Assembly: GCF_001952935.1 (NCBI RefSeq)
Contig: NZ_CP018319.1
Coordinates: 1,477,501 to 1,541,500, forward strand
Length of the DNA: 64,000 nucleotides
Source: Pseudomonas frederiksbergensis
Lineage (GTDB): Bacteria; Pseudomonadota; Gammaproteobacteria; Pseudomonadales; Pseudomonadaceae
Reading direction: 5' to 3'
A program made the translations under genes and the position numbers. The notes under the pieces are model-generated. The model was not told the DNA's origin. It saw nothing but the letters and a program-made list of their open reading frames with translations, and searched no databases. This document shows, in pieces, positions 36,643 through 47,065 of this stretch (its first letter is position 1; each line of letters opens with the position of its first letter).

Positions 36643-38673
36643 TTAAACCCGGAACGCACTGATCAGCTGTTTCAATTCCACCACCTGAGCCGACAATGCG
36701 CGACTGGCATCCTCGGTCTGGTGTGCGCCTTCGGCAGTACGCTCACCGGCGCGGTTGATTTCGACAATATTCTGGTCGATGTCATGAGCCACGGCGGTCT
36801 GCTGCTCTACCGCGGCGGCGATCTGCTGGTTCTGATCGACGATCATGCCGACCGCACCGAGGATGTTTTCCAGCGCTTGCTGAACCTTTTCCGACTGCCC
36901 CACCGTGCCGTTGGCCATCTGATGACTGGTCCCCATCGCCTTCACCGCCGCGCCGACTCCGCTGTGCAGCTTGGCGATCATCTGCTCGATTTCCTCGGTC
37001 GATTGCTGGGTGCGCTTGGCCAGGGTCCGGACCTCATCCGCCACCACCGCAAAACCACGACCCTGCTCACCAGCCCGAGCGGCTTCGATGGCCGCGTTGA
37101 GCGCCAATAGATTGGTCTGTTCGGCGATGCTCTTGATCACCTCCAGCACGCGGCTGATGGACTGGCTATCGCTGGCCAGTTGATTGATCACCAGCACCGA
37201 CTGGTCGATCTCGCTGGCCAGTGCCGCGATGCTGCCCTGCTGGGACTCCACCAGCCCACGCCCGCTGATGGTCTCATCGTTGACGCTATGAGCGCTGCTG
37301 ACCGCTGCCGCGGCACTGCGTGCAACCTCCAGGGAGGTGGCGGACATCTGGTTCATGGCCGTGGCGACCTGCTCGATCTGCGTGCGCTGCCCCGCCACCG
37401 CCTGGTTGCTCTGGGCAGAAACGTTCTCCACCTGCCCGGCCTGGCGCTCGACCTCACTGACGGTCTGGCCAACTCGCTCGATCAGGTCATGGATTTTCTT
37501 CACGGTGCCGTTGAACACCTCGCCCAGCTCGCCCAGTTCATCGCGGCTGTTGGCGCTGAAGGTCACCGTCATGTCGCCGGCCGCGACTTTGTCCATCACC
37601 GCGCCAAGACGCTTGAGGGTGGTGCGGGTCGAGGCGTAGAAGCCGCCGTAAAGGTAAAAAATCAGCACAAACACCACCGACAAGGCCACGGTCTGCAAGA
37701 CCATGTGAGTGCGGTTCTGCTCCAGTCGCTGTTGCAACTGGGTGCCGAGAAACTTCAGGGTGGCTTCATTGAGTTGGTAGGTCTGGTCCATCAGGCCCGT
37801 GACCTGATCGTAAAAGCCCTGCCACGGCGCATCCAGCGTGTCGGCCATCACTACCTGTTCTTCGAACAGTTCACTGGCCTTTTTCAGCGATGCCTTGCTG
37901 TTTTCGGCCTGAGCCGCCAGGGTTTCGCGTGCCGCTTTGCTGGAGCCCAGCGCGTCCTGCAACTTCAGGGCATATTCGGCCTGCAGTTTTTCGATCTGCG
38001 CCAGTAACTCATCAAAACGGGTACTCGATGCCGAGTTGAGAAACCCCTGCCCCAGCGAAAAAGAGCCCATCGCCCGGCCTTCGCCGAGAATCTGGGTGAT
38101 CGGTGGCGTGACATTGGTAATGAGTTCGCTGAGCTGGCGCATGTCGCTCTGGGTGTCGCGGCTGAGGCCGGCCTGACTGGCGATGACCTGGCTGAAAATT
38201 TGGGCGTTGCCGAGCAACTTGCCGATCATCGCACTTTTGCTTTGCAGGGAGCTTTCCGCTTGCTGGGCCTTGAACGCGGCGATCATCTCATCGCGCTTGC
38301 CATCGAAAACCGTGATCTGCTCGGGGTCCGTGGTCATCGCCGTCAGCCCTTGCAAACGGGTCAGGACATTTTGTCCCAGGGTACTGATCTGCGACTCGAC
38401 ATTGCCGGCCTTGCCGGACTGACCAAGGGTGACGTTGATCTGCACCAGGTTGTTCAGGGTTTCCAGATCGCGCCGCAACGTCAGGCTGCTGCCCAACAGG
38501 TCAAGGCTCTGCAGCTCGACCCGGGTGCCCTGGAATTCTCGATAAGAATCGCGCACCAGATAGAAGTTGGTCACCAGCATCGGCACAAGGAACAGCACGC
38601 TGATCAGGCTGAACTTCATGCCAAAGCTCAGGCGGTTCATCAGCGCGACGGCGGGATAGAGCAAGCTCTTCAC
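36643..38673 (-). CDS. Methyl-accepting chemotaxis protein
   Basis: A membrane chemoreceptor of 676 aa. The first membrane helix is near residues 20-40 ([20 protein letters not shown]). A long periplasmic helical region without PAS or Cache signature follows to about 330, and then a second helix ([20 protein letters not shown]). HAMP comes next, then the cytoplasmic signalling hairpin with tip [20 protein letters not shown] and [16 protein letters not shown]. The ligand is unknown; the large all-helical sensor resembles helical-bimodular receptors. The start chosen is GTG 38673, with AAGGGAGA 8 bases upstream; a longer frame lacks a ribosome site. It is a single gene. Confidence 0.92.
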   Translation of the reverse strand: MKSLLYPAVALMNRLSFGMKFSLISVLFLVPMLVTNFYLVRDSYREFQGTRVELQSLDLLGSSLTLRRDLETLNNLVQINVTLGQSGKAGNVESQISTLGQNVLTRLQGLTAMTTDPEQITVFDGKRDEMIAAFKAQQAESSLQSKSAMIGKLLGNAQIFSQVIASQAGLSRDTQSDMRQLSELITNVTPPITQILGEGRAMGSFSLGQGFLNSASSTRFDELLAQIEKLQAEYALKLQDALGSSKAARETLAAQAENSKASLKKASELFEEQVVMADTLDAPWQGFYDQVTGLMDQTYQLNEATLKFLGTQLQQRLEQNRTHMVLQTVALSVVFVLIFYLYGGFYASTRTTLKRLGAVMDKVAAGDMTVTFSANSRDELGELGEVFNGTVKKIHDLIERVGQTVSEVERQAGQVENVSAQSNQAVAGQRTQIEQVATAMNQMSATSLEVARSAAAAVSSAHSVNDETISGRGLVESQQGSIAALASEIDQSVLVINQLASDSQSISRVLEVIKSIAEQTNLLALNAAIEAARAGEQGRGFAVVADEVRTLAKRTQQSTEEIEQMIAKLHSGVGAAVKAMGTSHQMANGTVGQSEKVQQALENILGAVGMIVDQNQQIAAAVEQQTAVAHDIDQNIVEINRAGERTAEGAHQTEDASRALSAQVVELKQLISAFRV

Positions 38674-38829
38674 TATGAAGTCTCCCTTCGATTTCTTATT
38701 TTTATTGGCAGGCGCAGGTCGAGAGCAGATAGCCACTATTCGGCGCTGTCTCTGTATAGCTTAAATCGGCGGGATGTTTTGTAACTTAAGGTTAACGGCG
38801 AGATGCACACTTAGGACGATAGATACCCC

Positions 38830-38951
38830 TGTGGCGAGGGGGCTTGCCCCCGTTCGGCTGCGAAGCAGTCGCAGAACCTGATTGCACAGTTTGACTGGAA
38901 AAATGCTAGGGGCCGCTTCGCGACCCAACGGGGGCAAGCCCCCTCACCACA
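38830..38951. repeat. REP-type long inverted pair between chemoreceptor and ampE
   Basis: TGTGGCGAGGGGGCTTGCCCCCGTT at one end and its near-exact complement AACGGGGGCAAGCCCCCTCACCACA at the other, with an inner TTCG/CGAAG-type pair. It is a different REP class from the GCTTGCTCGCGA type. Confidence 0.8.
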
Positions 38952-38969
38952 ACGGAGTCCACTCCAGAA

Positions 38970-39806
38970 CTAAGCAAGAACGGTCCACAGCGCGAAACCG
39001 GCGTACCAGAGCACTGCCGCGCGCAGCAGCAGTTCCCAGATCCGGTCGAGGCTGTTGATGCCGTCAGGCCCGACCATTGGCGCCGGAATTTCACCGGCCA
39101 CCAAGCCGACCTTCTCGATCAATTGGGCGGCGCTGATGTTCCAATTCAGCAGCTCGTTCAACATTACCCGGCCGACTGCGACAAAGTTGCCGACCAACGC
39201 AAAACTCGCCGCCAACAGACGCACCGGCACCCAGTCGAACGCATGACGCAGTTTTGCGGCGCGCTCGAACACGGCCGGGGTCTGCCCATGTTCTTCGGCC
39301 AGGGCCAGCAGTCGATAGCTCAGGGCTGCGACCGGTCCCAGCAGGAAGTACCAGAAAATCACCGCGAAAAAGCTCTGATAAGCCTCCCACAGCAAATGCC
39401 CTTCGACCCGTTCCAGCAATTGTTCGCCGCTATCGGCGCAGATACCCACATCACGGTCCGCTACATGAGCGGCCGCTTGCAGGTCTTCCCGGCGCCAGGC
39501 ATCGCGAAACGGCCCCAGACCGGCCAGCAGATCACCCCGGCCCAGACTGTAAATCACCACCAGCAGGTGCACCGGCAACGCCAGCAGACCGTAAGCCACC
39601 GGGTCCAGAACCAGTAGCAGCAAACCCAGCAATGCCACTGGCAACAACACCAGTATCACCAGGATCAGCCACGGACTTTTCGCCAGACGCGGACTGACCT
39701 CAAGCTTGTTCAGCTCGCGAACCCATCCACCATCGCGCTGAATCCGATGACGCAGGGCCGAGAATTTCTCGATCCAGACCGCCAACAGCAACACCAGAAA
39801 ACTCAT
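38970..39806 (-). CDS. ampE: AmpE, regulatory signalling membrane protein
   Basis: An inner-membrane protein of 278 aa next to ampD, with helices at the N-terminus (MSFLVLLLAVWIEKFSAL), around residues 45-85, near 145-165, near 200-215 and at the C-terminus (AVLWYAGFALWTVLA). It belongs to the AmpE/CobD-like family (YQSFFAVIFWYFLLGPVAALSYR conserved). It is linked genetically to beta-lactamase induction and peptidoglycan recycling, but its biochemical role is unresolved. Its start overlaps the ampD stop (ATGA), so the two are coupled. Confidence 0.93.
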   Translation of the reverse strand: MSFLVLLLAVWIEKFSALRHRIQRDGGWVRELNKLEVSPRLAKSPWLILVILVLLPVALLGLLLLVLDPVAYGLLALPVHLLVVIYSLGRGDLLAGLGPFRDAWRREDLQAAAHVADRDVGICADSGEQLLERVEGHLLWEAYQSFFAVIFWYFLLGPVAALSYRLLALAEEHGQTPAVFERAAKLRHAFDWVPVRLLAASFALVGNFVAVGRVMLNELLNWNISAAQLIEKVGLVAGEIPAPMVGPDGINSLDRIWELLLRAAVLWYAGFALWTVLA

Positions 39807-40363
39807 TGTTGTTCCTCTTTTGCCAGGGCGGCGCGATAGCGTGCCCAGTCGAATGCAGGCCCGGGATCGGTTTTACGCCCCGGTGCAATGTCGCTATGCC
39901 CGCAAATGCGCTCTGCGGTGATGGCCGTGAACGTGCTTTGCAGCTGCCGGGTCAGGGTCGTCAACGCTTGATACTGGGCATCGGTGAACGGCAGATCATC
40001 CGTGCCTTCAAGTTCAATGCCCACGGAAAAATCGTTACAGGTTTCCCGTCCTTCGAAACTCGAGACGCCGGCATGCCAGGCACGCTCAAGACAAGAGACA
40101 AACTGAGTGACGGTGCCGTCACGTTCGATCAGAAAGTGCGCAGATACACGCAGGTCGGCGATCCCTTCAAAGTAGGGATGTTCCGTGACATCCAGACGAT
40201 TCTGGAAAAACGCCTGCACCTTGCCGGTGGCGAATTGCGCAGGCGGCAGGCTGATGTTGTGGATCACCAGCAGGGAAATTTCGTCCGAGGGGCGCGCATT
40301 GAAGTTGGGCGAGGGGCAAATATCTACGCCCTGACACCAACCGCTCGCGGGGTCCAACTGCAT
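39803..40363 (-). CDS. ampD: 1,6-anhydro-N-acetylmuramyl-L-alanine amidase AmpD
   Basis: A cytoplasmic zinc amidase of 186 aa that removes peptides from anhydro-muropeptides in cell-wall recycling; its loss derepresses AmpC beta-lactamase. The zinc ligands H35 (LLVIHNISLPP), H156 (ICGHSDIAPG) and D166 (KTDPGPAFDW) are present, with E117 and K164 as catalytic residues by comparison with Citrobacter AmpD. The protein has no signal peptide, as expected for AmpD rather than AmiD. It is the first gene of ampD-ampE; the DUF1631 gene ends 65 bases upstream. Confidence 0.96.
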   Translation of the reverse strand: MQLDPASGWCQGVDICPSPNFNARPSDEISLLVIHNISLPPAQFATGKVQAFFQNRLDVTEHPYFEGIADLRVSAHFLIERDGTVTQFVSCLERAWHAGVSSFEGRETCNDFSVGIELEGTDDLPFTDAQYQALTTLTRQLQSTFTAITAERICGHSDIAPGRKTDPGPAFDWARYRAALAKEEQQ

Positions 40364-40427
40364 ACAGGTTCCTTCAACGACGACTGTGTAGGCGCCCAGT
40401 ATGCCGCGATAGAACCTCCGGGCGCGA

Positions 40428-42638
40428 TCACTTGCCGTGATTGAGGCGCCGCAGGTTGCCGATCACCGACTCCAGCGCCCGGTCGAACAGCAAAGTGTCG
40501 TCCAGTGCGCGCACCGCGCCACGGCGGAATTCAAGCGCCAGGCCGGTGCGGCTGCGTTCCAGCACTTTCATCCCGGTGCGGTTGACGAAAATGTATTTGC
40601 CGGTGGCTTCAATGATCGCCGCCAGTTTGCAGCGAAGGGTGTTTTCCTCGTCTTCCTGAAACTCGACCCAGCCCCCCAACCGCAGTTGATCGACCTGAAG
40701 CAGGCCGGCATCATCTTCCGGCAAGCGCACTGACGCCGTATCGACCGGCCCTTCGTCGGCGGTTCGCAGGACGACTTCCTGCTGCACTTCGACCATCACC
40801 GGCGTATCGACAGACTGTGCAAGCTTTGGCCCTGGACGTTCGAACAGCTGAACGTGCAAGGCTTCCAGCTCACTGAAAAATTCGCTGGTGGCGAACGGAT
40901 CGAAGGCCGAACGGCTCAGCCCGTCGCGCAACGACTTGAGCAAGCCAGGCACCAGCGCCAACAAGCGCTGGCTCGCATCGGGCTCATCATGACGCTGCAC
41001 GCTCCAGATCAATTGCTCCATGGTCTGCACATCGGCGTGCCACTCGGCCGCCTGATCGCCGTGCTTGAGGCACGTCAGCAGCAACACCTGGCTCCACGCT
41101 TCCTGGACAAATGCCACCACCCGCTGCGGCAATACTTTGCCCAACAAGGCCTGATTCAGCACCTGTTCGACGCGCTGGCGGGCCAGTTCAGTCCTGGCGC
41201 GGCCTTCTTCGGCGTCGCGAGTGCGTTGCTCGAGCAGCTCACTGCGACGGCGTTCATCGCTGGTGAAGGCGAGAAAATCCGCGAGCATTTCGGAGAAGAC
41301 CGCCGGATCATCGACAAAATCGTTGAGCAACCGTTGCACCACCTGCTCGATGCGCAGATACAGACTGCCGCGCTCATGGTCATCGCACTCCCCCCAGCCC
41401 ATGGCGGCGGTGGCGATTTCATTGAGCAGGCGTCGGGCCGGGTGACTGCTGCGGCTGAAGAAGCTCTTGTCGAGCACCGCCACTTTCAGCATCGGTATCT
41501 GCAAACGGCCGATCAACGCCTTGAGCGAATCCGGCAGGTTGCGGTCATCGAGGATGCATTCGAAAAGCATGGCGATCAGGTTGATCACGTCTTCGTCGGC
41601 CACCCCGACCACGCGTGACTTGCCACTTTTAACACTGACCCGGGTTAGCAGCTCTTCGAGCTGGTTTCGCAGATCGAAGTCGTCCTGGGCTTCCGGCGCC
41701 GGCACGTATTGCTGCAGGTGCGAGAGCAGGCGCATCAGGTCACGGGTGGTAATCGGCTGTGTCTGGGCGCTGGCTTCAAGAGTGGGCGCGACACTGCCAC
41801 GCACGTGAAGCAGCAACTCCTGCAACGCCGCGAAAACTTCCTGCACGCTGTCGTCGGTCGGCGGGCCACTGGCGCGAGTGTTGGCGTGAGCCGGCTCAGT
41901 ATCAATGCCGGCCGCCGCACACTCCTTGACCCGGCGCGCAGGTGCAGGCTTGAGCTCAGGCAGAATACCGGTGGCGAGCAGCAACTGATTGGCTTCGGCG
42001 TAAAGCTGATTGGCATCCCTGAGCACATAGCGGTCGAACAGTTTGAGGATGATCAGCTTGACCTTGATCTCCACCCCCAGGTTGCGCCCGGCCTGCAAAA
42101 AGTACTCGCAGAGCATCGCCGGCCCCATGGGATTGTGCTGGTCGAGCAGCTCCCGGCCCAACAGTGCGCTAAAACGGGCGGTCAATTGGCCCAGGGTGAA
42201 ACCGTCGCGGCTCAGCACTTTGCTGACCATCGCCTCCACTGCCACGCTGCGCTCCACGTCGTCATCGGGCAGTGCCACCGAGGCATCGAAGGCCAACGAC
42301 TGGGGCAAGGCAGATTGAGTGCTGTCGTACTGGGTGAGACAGACAAATGCCTCGAAGAATTGTTCGAGAAAGCCGCGTTCGATGTTTTTGCGCTTGAGGC
42401 GCAAGTCGCGCATGGCTTCGAAGAACAGGTTCTGTTCGACGTCATCGCGGGCCCGGTCGGCCATTTCGAACAGCGTGTCGTCGGCGTTATCGAACAGTTC
42501 CTGCAAACCATGCCTGAGCTGTTGAGCGGCTTTGTCGCGAACCTGAAGCAGAATCACAGGCAGGCGGGCGAGCGGCGAGTGAGTCGCCTGGTCGGTAGCG
42601 ACCTTGTGCAAAGGCACTACATTCCCGTCGTTGTGCAT
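40428..42638 (-). CDS. DUF1631 family protein
   Basis: A large (736 aa) predicted cytoplasmic protein found throughout Pseudomonas next to nadC and ampD. It is mainly helical and has no signal peptide or membrane segment. Recognisable features are an N-terminal conserved block (LRHGLQELFDNADDTLFEMA), a linker rich in Pro/Ala around residues 225-260, and a C-terminal beta-rich domain (GGWVEFQEDEENTLRCKLAAI, then KYIFVNRTG) resembling a PilZ-like fold. In some genomes the family has been linked to c-di-GMP or growth control, but no function is assigned here. AGGAGGCT lies just before the ATG, though weakly spaced. Confidence 0.85.
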   Translation of the reverse strand: MHNDGNVVPLHKVATDQATHSPLARLPVILLQVRDKAAQQLRHGLQELFDNADDTLFEMADRARDDVEQNLFFEAMRDLRLKRKNIERGFLEQFFEAFVCLTQYDSTQSALPQSLAFDASVALPDDDVERSVAVEAMVSKVLSRDGFTLGQLTARFSALLGRELLDQHNPMGPAMLCEYFLQAGRNLGVEIKVKLIILKLFDRYVLRDANQLYAEANQLLLATGILPELKPAPARRVKECAAAGIDTEPAHANTRASGPPTDDSVQEVFAALQELLLHVRGSVAPTLEASAQTQPITTRDLMRLLSHLQQYVPAPEAQDDFDLRNQLEELLTRVSVKSGKSRVVGVADEDVINLIAMLFECILDDRNLPDSLKALIGRLQIPMLKVAVLDKSFFSRSSHPARRLLNEIATAAMGWGECDDHERGSLYLRIEQVVQRLLNDFVDDPAVFSEMLADFLAFTSDERRRSELLEQRTRDAEEGRARTELARQRVEQVLNQALLGKVLPQRVVAFVQEAWSQVLLLTCLKHGDQAAEWHADVQTMEQLIWSVQRHDEPDASQRLLALVPGLLKSLRDGLSRSAFDPFATSEFFSELEALHVQLFERPGPKLAQSVDTPVMVEVQQEVVLRTADEGPVDTASVRLPEDDAGLLQVDQLRLGGWVEFQEDEENTLRCKLAAIIEATGKYIFVNRTGMKVLERSRTGLALEFRRGAVRALDDTLLFDRALESVIGNLRRLNHGK

Positions 42639-42863
42639 TCAGCCTCCTGAAACGGTGAGTCTTCGAAGTCGTCGATCCGAATCAAAGTCAAAGCCATGAC
42701 GTCAAAAGCAAGGCGGATTATCTTGCAAAAGATGTCTCCTCTACCAGCAGACTCTGCGTTTCCTTTTGAAATAGACGCTCGTGGCAGCCGCTGACTTAGT
42801 ACCGATTGCTCAGGCGAATCGACCAAATGCAGGTTTCAGAGCGATTGGAACGCCTCTGATGCC

Positions 42864-42893
42864 TTGGGTTGCCCAGCACCATGGCCCTATAAT
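42864..42893 (+). promoter_or_regulatory. Sigma-70 promoter of nadC
   Basis: TTGGGT, an 18-base spacer and a perfect TATAAT (42888-42893), 27 bases upstream of the nadC start. Transcription would begin near 42900 with a very short leader. Confidence 0.65.
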
Positions 42894-42920
42894 CGGGCCA
42901 CTTTGTTTGTGGAGTCCGTT

Positions 42921-43769
42921 ATGCCGAATCTACGTCTCGCCGATTTGACCGCCGAAATCGAAGCCAACGTGCGCCGTGCGTTGCTCGAAGACATCGGCAG
43001 CGGCGACATCACCGCACAGCTGATCCCGGCCGAACGCCTGGCCAAAGCCACGATCATCACCCGCGACGCTGCCGTCATCTGCGGCACAGCCTGGGTTGAT
43101 GCCGTGTTTCGGCAGCTGGACCCACGTGTTGCGGTGCACTGGCAGGTGCGTGATGGCGAGCGGGTGAAACCCAATCAGGCGCTGTTCCACCTGGAGGGCC
43201 CGGCGCGTTCGCTATTGACGGGCGAACGCAGTGCACTGAACTTCCTGCAGTTGCTGTCTGGCGTGGCCACACGCGCGCAGTACCTGGCGGATTACGTTGC
43301 CGAGACTCAAGTGAAGTTGCTCGACACCCGCAAAACCTTGCCGGGGCTGCGTCTGGCGCAGAAATACGCCGTGACCTGCGGCGGGTGCCACAACCACCGC
43401 ATCGGCCTGTACGACGCCTTCCTGATCAAGGAAAACCATATTGCCGCCTGCGGTGGCATCCCGGAGGCCATCAAGGCCGCGCACAAGATTGCCCCGGGCA
43501 AACCGGTGGAGATCGAAGTGGAAAGCCTGGAAGAGCTGAAGGAAGCCCTGGCGGCTGGTGCCGACATCATCATGCTCGATGAACTGAGTCTGGATGACAT
43601 GCGCGAAGCCGTGCGTCTGAACGCAGGCCAGGCGAAACTGGAGGCCAGCGGCGGTATCAACGAAAGCACGCTGCTACCGATCGCCGAAACCGGGGTGGAT
43701 TACATCTCGATTGGTGCGATGACCAAGGATGTGAAAGCTGTCGATCTGTCGATGCGCCTGAGCCTTTGA
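42921..43769 (+). CDS. nadC: Quinolinate phosphoribosyltransferase (nicotinate-nucleotide pyrophosphorylase)
   Basis: Converts quinolinate and PRPP to nicotinate mononucleotide in de novo NAD synthesis (282 aa). Family marks are EDIGSGDIT near the N-terminus, [16 protein letters not shown] (PRPP and quinolinate contacts), [17 protein letters not shown] and the barrel end EASGGIN, then [12 protein letters not shown]. The ATG at 42921 has GGAG 7 bases upstream; the longer frame would start inside the promoter. It is a single gene, ended by the bidirectional hairpin at 43788-43818. Confidence 0.97.
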   Translation: MPNLRLADLTAEIEANVRRALLEDIGSGDITAQLIPAERLAKATIITRDAAVICGTAWVDAVFRQLDPRVAVHWQVRDGERVKPNQALFHLEGPARSLLTGERSALNFLQLLSGVATRAQYLADYVAETQVKLLDTRKTLPGLRLAQKYAVTCGGCHNHRIGLYDAFLIKENHIAACGGIPEAIKAAHKIAPGKPVEIEVESLEELKEALAAGADIIMLDELSLDDMREAVRLNAGQAKLEASGGINESTLLPIAETGVDYISIGAMTKDVKAVDLSMRLSL

Positions 43770-43787
43770 TAACGCCTGTGTGAATGA

Positions 43788-43818
43788 AAAACGCCAGCCT
43801 CGTGAGGCTGGCGTTTTT
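43788..43818. terminator. Bidirectional terminator between nadC and the DUF6388 gene
   Basis: Stem AAAACGCCAGCCT / AGGCTGGCGTTTT with a CGTG loop, flanked by As and Ts on the two sides. It serves nadC and the convergent gene ending at 43820. Confidence 0.92.
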
Positions 43819-43819
43819 G

Positions 43820-44125
43820 TCAGACCACCAGATTATTCATCTCGCAGTACTCTTCCCACTCGACACCCAACACCTCGGCAGCCTCCTTGTGCAGAACAAG
43901 GCGCGCAGCCTCGAACTCTTCAGGGGTTGAGGTGTACTTGAGCGTCAGCTCCCACGGCTGCAAGCCCTGGGACTCTGCCTCATCCTCGAACGCCCACTGG
44001 ATCTGGTCTTTCTGATCGTCAGCGGGCAAGTCCTTGATCTCTTCGGCTAGCTGAGGCGACTCCGCCAAATACTTCTCCAGCGCTTTTTCGTGTCTGGCTT
44101 CTTGGGTCAATTCTTTAACGGTCAT
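43820..44125 (-). CDS. Small conserved Pseudomonas protein, DUF6388-like
   Basis: A 101-aa acidic helical protein. The sequence has conserved blocks HEKALEKYLAESPQLAEEI, QIQWAFEDEAESQGLQPWEL and a C-terminal LGVEWEEYCEMNNLVV. It resembles the Pseudomonas family I recall as DUF6388. The start at 44125 (MTVKELTQEARHE) is preferred over longer frames, which run into the region before the tRNA. There is no signal peptide or membrane segment. The function is unknown. Confidence 0.75.
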   Translation of the reverse strand: MTVKELTQEARHEKALEKYLAESPQLAEEIKDLPADDQKDQIQWAFEDEAESQGLQPWELTLKYTSTPEEFEAARLVLHKEAAEVLGVEWEEYCEMNNLVV

Positions 44126-44258
44126 GGCGTTCTCTTTGATCTGGGGAATGGAAGATGGATCTGGATCATCAAGGATCTCTCTGACGCAAAAAACCGTTTG
44201 AAGCCCGGTTTGTCTGGCCTTCAGAACCATTCGGGATCATTTGAAAACAACGTGTCGC

Positions 44259-44334
44259 TCGTGCCCGAGACAGGAGTCGAACCTGCGACCTTCGCGTTAC
44301 GAGTGCGCTGCTCTACCAACTGAGCTACACGGGC
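44259..44334 (-). tRNA. tRNA-Thr (anticodon CGT), with imperfect stems
   Basis: On the minus strand the cloverleaf runs GCCCGTG (acceptor), GCTC...GAGC (D arm), GCGCA-CTCGTAA-CGCGA (anticodon arm, CGT), GCAGG-TTCGACT-CCTGT (T arm) and CTCGGGC-A. Odd points are a T-T pair at 6-67, an A-C pair at 31-39, and CGA instead of CCA at the 3' end. The two standard tRNAs in this window carry CCA. It is probably functional after CCA addition, but it could be a decaying copy. Confidence 0.8.
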
Positions 44335-44402
44335 AGTGGGCTAAACCTAGCACTGACTTTGGGGTCAGGCAACTTCATGGCTCGTCTCATTTTTCTGCAG
44401 GC

Positions 44403-44441
44403 AAAAAAATGCCCCGCAGCTTTCACTGCGGGGCATTTTTT
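44403..44441. terminator. Terminator of the rimP-to-pnp operon
   Basis: Stem AATGCCCCGCAG / CTGCGGGGCATT with a CTTTCA loop and long A/T runs on both sides, 33 bases after the pnp stop. Confidence 0.92.
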
Positions 44442-44473
44442 ACAACGTTGAAGCGGTCAGGCGTGGGGAGTGA

Positions 44474-46579
44474 TTAAACGCCCGAAGCCTTGGCTGCTGC
44501 TACGTCTTTGATGGACAGCTTGATACGGCCGCGGTTGTCCACGTCCAGTACCAGTACTTCCACTTCCTGGCCTTCTTTCAGGATGTCGGTCACTTTTTCT
44601 ACGCGAGCGTCGCTCAGCATCGAGATGTGAACCAGACCGTCCTTGCCCGGCAGGATGTTGACGAATGCGCCGAAGTCGACGATGCGCTCAACCTTACCAA
44701 CGTAGATCTTGCCGATTTCAGCTTCTGCGGTGATGCCCAGAACGCGCTGACGTGCAGCTTCAGCCGCTTCCTTGGTTTCGCCGAAGATCTTGATCGAGCC
44801 GTCGTCTTCGATGTCGATCGAAGCCTTGGTCTCTTCACAGATCGCACGAATGGTCGCGCCGCCTTTACCGATGACATCACGGATTTTGTCGGTGTCGATT
44901 TTCATCGCGATCATGGTCGGAGCGTTTTCCGACAGCTCGGTACGCGACTGGCCAATGATCTGGTTCATCTGACCGAGGATGTTCAGGCGCGCTTCCAGGG
45001 CTTGGCCCAGAGCGATCTCCATGATTTCTTCGGTGATGCCTTTGATCTTGATGTCCATCTGCAGCGCGGTAACACCTTTGGCGGTACCGGCTACTTTGAA
45101 GTCCATGTCGCCCAGGTGGTCTTCGTCACCCAGGATGTCGGTCAGGACGGCGAATTTCTCGCCTTCTTTAACCAGACCCATGGCGATACCGGCAACCGGT
45201 GCCTTCATCGGAACGCCGGCATCCATCAGAGCCAGGGAAGCGCCGCAGACCGAAGCCATGGAGCTCGAACCGTTGGACTCGGTGATTTCCGACACAACAC
45301 GGATGGTGTACGGGAACACGTCGGCAGCAGGCAGCATGGCCTGAACCGAACGACGAGCCAGACGGCCGTGACCGATTTCGCGACGACCGGCGCCACCCAT
45401 GCGACCACACTCACCTACCGAGAACGGAGGGAAGTTGTAGTGCAGCATGAACGGGTCTTTTTTCTCGCCTTCCAGGGTATCCAGCAGTTGTGCGTCACGG
45501 GCGGTGCCCAGTGTTGCAACTACCAGAGCCTGGGTTTCGCCACGGGTGAACAGAGCCGAACCGTGGGTCTTCGGCAGAACGCCGACTTCGATGTTCAGCG
45601 GACGTACGGTCTTGGTGTCGCGACCGTCGATACGTGGCTTGCCGTTAACGATGTTTTCGCGAACGGTGCGGTATTCGATTTCGCCGAAAGCCGCTTTGAC
45701 TTCAGCGGAAGTCGGTTGGCCTTCTTCGCCGGACAGCTTGGCAACCACTAGGTCTTTCAGTTCGCCCAGACGAGCGTAACGGTCGGCCTTGATGGTGATG
45801 GTGTAAGCCTGGGAGATCGCCTCGCCGAACTCGGCACGGATAGCGCCCAGCAGTGCGGTGGCTTCTGGCTGTGGAGCCCAGGTCCAGGTCGGCTTGGCAG
45901 CTTCAGCGGCCAGTTCTTTAACGGCGTTGATCACCACCTGGAACTCGTCGTGAGCAAACAGTACTGCGCCCAGCATCTGGTCTTCGGTCAGCTCTTTGGC
46001 TTCCGATTCAACCATCAACACGGCTTCCGAAGTACCGGCAACGACCATGTCCAGGCTCGAAGCTTTCAGTTGTTCGTAAGTCGGGTTCAGCAGGTAGCCG
46101 GTGCTTTCGTGGAATGCAACGCGAGCAGCGCCGATCGGGCCATCGAAAGGAATGCCGGAGATGGCCAGCGCAGCCGAGGTACCGATCATCGCAGCGATGT
46201 CCGGATCGGTCTTCTTGCTGGTGGAAACGACGGTGCAGACAACCTGCACTTCGTTCATGAAGCCTTCTGGGAACAGCGGACGGATCGGACGGTCGATCAG
46301 TCGGGAAGTCAGGGTTTCTTTCTCGGAAGGACGGCCTTCACGCTTGAAGAAACCGCCAGGGATCTTACCGGCAGCGTAAGTTTTTTCCTGGTAGTGAACA
46401 GACAGAGGGAAGAAGCCCTTGCCTGGATCGGCTTGCTTGGCGCCGACCACAGTCACCAACACGCTGACGTCGTCGTCAACGGTGACCAATACTGCGCCGG
46501 AGGCCTGACGGGCGATACGGCCAGTCTCGAGGGTAACGGTCGACTGACCGAACTGGAATTTTTTGATTACCGGGTTCAC
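44474..46579 (-). CDS. pnp: Polynucleotide phosphorylase
   Basis: A 3'-5' exoribonuclease that phosphorolyses RNA and is a core of the degradosome (701 aa). Two RNase PH domains are present (the first with [18 protein letters not shown], the second with [15 protein letters not shown] and [20 protein letters not shown]). They are followed by a KH domain ([16 protein letters not shown]) and an S1 domain ([21 protein letters not shown]) at the C-terminus. It follows rpsO after 197 bases of structured RNA and ends the operon. The N-terminus [20 protein letters not shown] is standard. Confidence 0.98.
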   Translation of the reverse strand: MNPVIKKFQFGQSTVTLETGRIARQASGAVLVTVDDDVSVLVTVVGAKQADPGKGFFPLSVHYQEKTYAAGKIPGGFFKREGRPSEKETLTSRLIDRPIRPLFPEGFMNEVQVVCTVVSTSKKTDPDIAAMIGTSAALAISGIPFDGPIGAARVAFHESTGYLLNPTYEQLKASSLDMVVAGTSEAVLMVESEAKELTEDQMLGAVLFAHDEFQVVINAVKELAAEAAKPTWTWAPQPEATALLGAIRAEFGEAISQAYTITIKADRYARLGELKDLVVAKLSGEEGQPTSAEVKAAFGEIEYRTVRENIVNGKPRIDGRDTKTVRPLNIEVGVLPKTHGSALFTRGETQALVVATLGTARDAQLLDTLEGEKKDPFMLHYNFPPFSVGECGRMGGAGRREIGHGRLARRSVQAMLPAADVFPYTIRVVSEITESNGSSSMASVCGASLALMDAGVPMKAPVAGIAMGLVKEGEKFAVLTDILGDEDHLGDMDFKVAGTAKGVTALQMDIKIKGITEEIMEIALGQALEARLNILGQMNQIIGQSRTELSENAPTMIAMKIDTDKIRDVIGKGGATIRAICEETKASIDIEDDGSIKIFGETKEAAEAARQRVLGITAEAEIGKIYVGKVERIVDFGAFVNILPGKDGLVHISMLSDARVEKVTDILKEGQEVEVLVLDVDNRGRIKLSIKDVAAAKASGV

Positions 46580-46776
46580 GGTGTCCTACCTTCTTTTGTG
46601 GCTCTTGGGGAACTTGTCTTCTTGCGAAATTCTTGGGCAACGCCGGGAATCGGCCCGACTGTCATTGTCCAGGTAAAGCAGGTATCCAGATAAAACTTGA
46701 GGCTGGGAGCCTGCCATGCGCCAGCGGGAAACCCACTGACGTACGACAGCCAACCAACCTCTAGCGCAATCGCTTA
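46580..46776 (-). promoter_or_regulatory. Structured rpsO-pnp intercistronic region
   Basis: On the minus strand two hairpins occur: CAGTGGG-TTT-CCCGCTG (loop of T) and AGGCT-GGG-AGCCT. In E. coli the equivalent region holds RNase III sites and a PNPase self-regulation signal, plus a pnp promoter. A similar role here is inferred from position. Confidence 0.4.
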
Positions 46777-47046
46777 TTAGCGACGCAGACCCAGGCGACC
46801 GATCAGAGCCTGGTAACGGCCCAGATCCTTGCCTTTCAGGTAGTCCAGCAGCTTACGACGCTGGTTTACCATGCGGATCAGACCACGACGGGAGTGGTGA
46901 TCTTTACCGTTGGCCTTGAAGTGACCTTGCAGCTTGTTGATGTTGTGGGTCAGCAGTGCAACTTGCACTTCTGGCGAACCAGTGTCACCAACAGCTTGCT
47001 GGTAGTCAGCTACGATTTGAGCTTTTTCTTGAACGTCGAGAGCCAT
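46777..47046 (-). CDS. rpsO: 30S ribosomal protein S15
   Basis: Primary 16S-binding protein of the 30S platform (89 aa, the standard length). The conserved rRNA-binding helices are visible: [19 protein letters not shown], then [19 protein letters not shown] and [20 protein letters not shown] precedes the ATG. It lies between truB and pnp in the usual order and is probably self-regulated through its leader hairpin. Confidence 0.98.
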   Translation of the reverse strand: MALDVQEKAQIVADYQQAVGDTGSPEVQVALLTHNINKLQGHFKANGKDHHSRRGLIRMVNQRRKLLDYLKGKDLGRYQALIGRLGLRR

Positions 47047-47065
47047 GAGGCAATCCTTTTATCAG

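Noticed and set aside
44241..44477. Plus-strand frame over the tRNA-Thr
   Set aside because: It is a translation of the tRNA and the terminator, a frequent false annotation in bacterial genomes.
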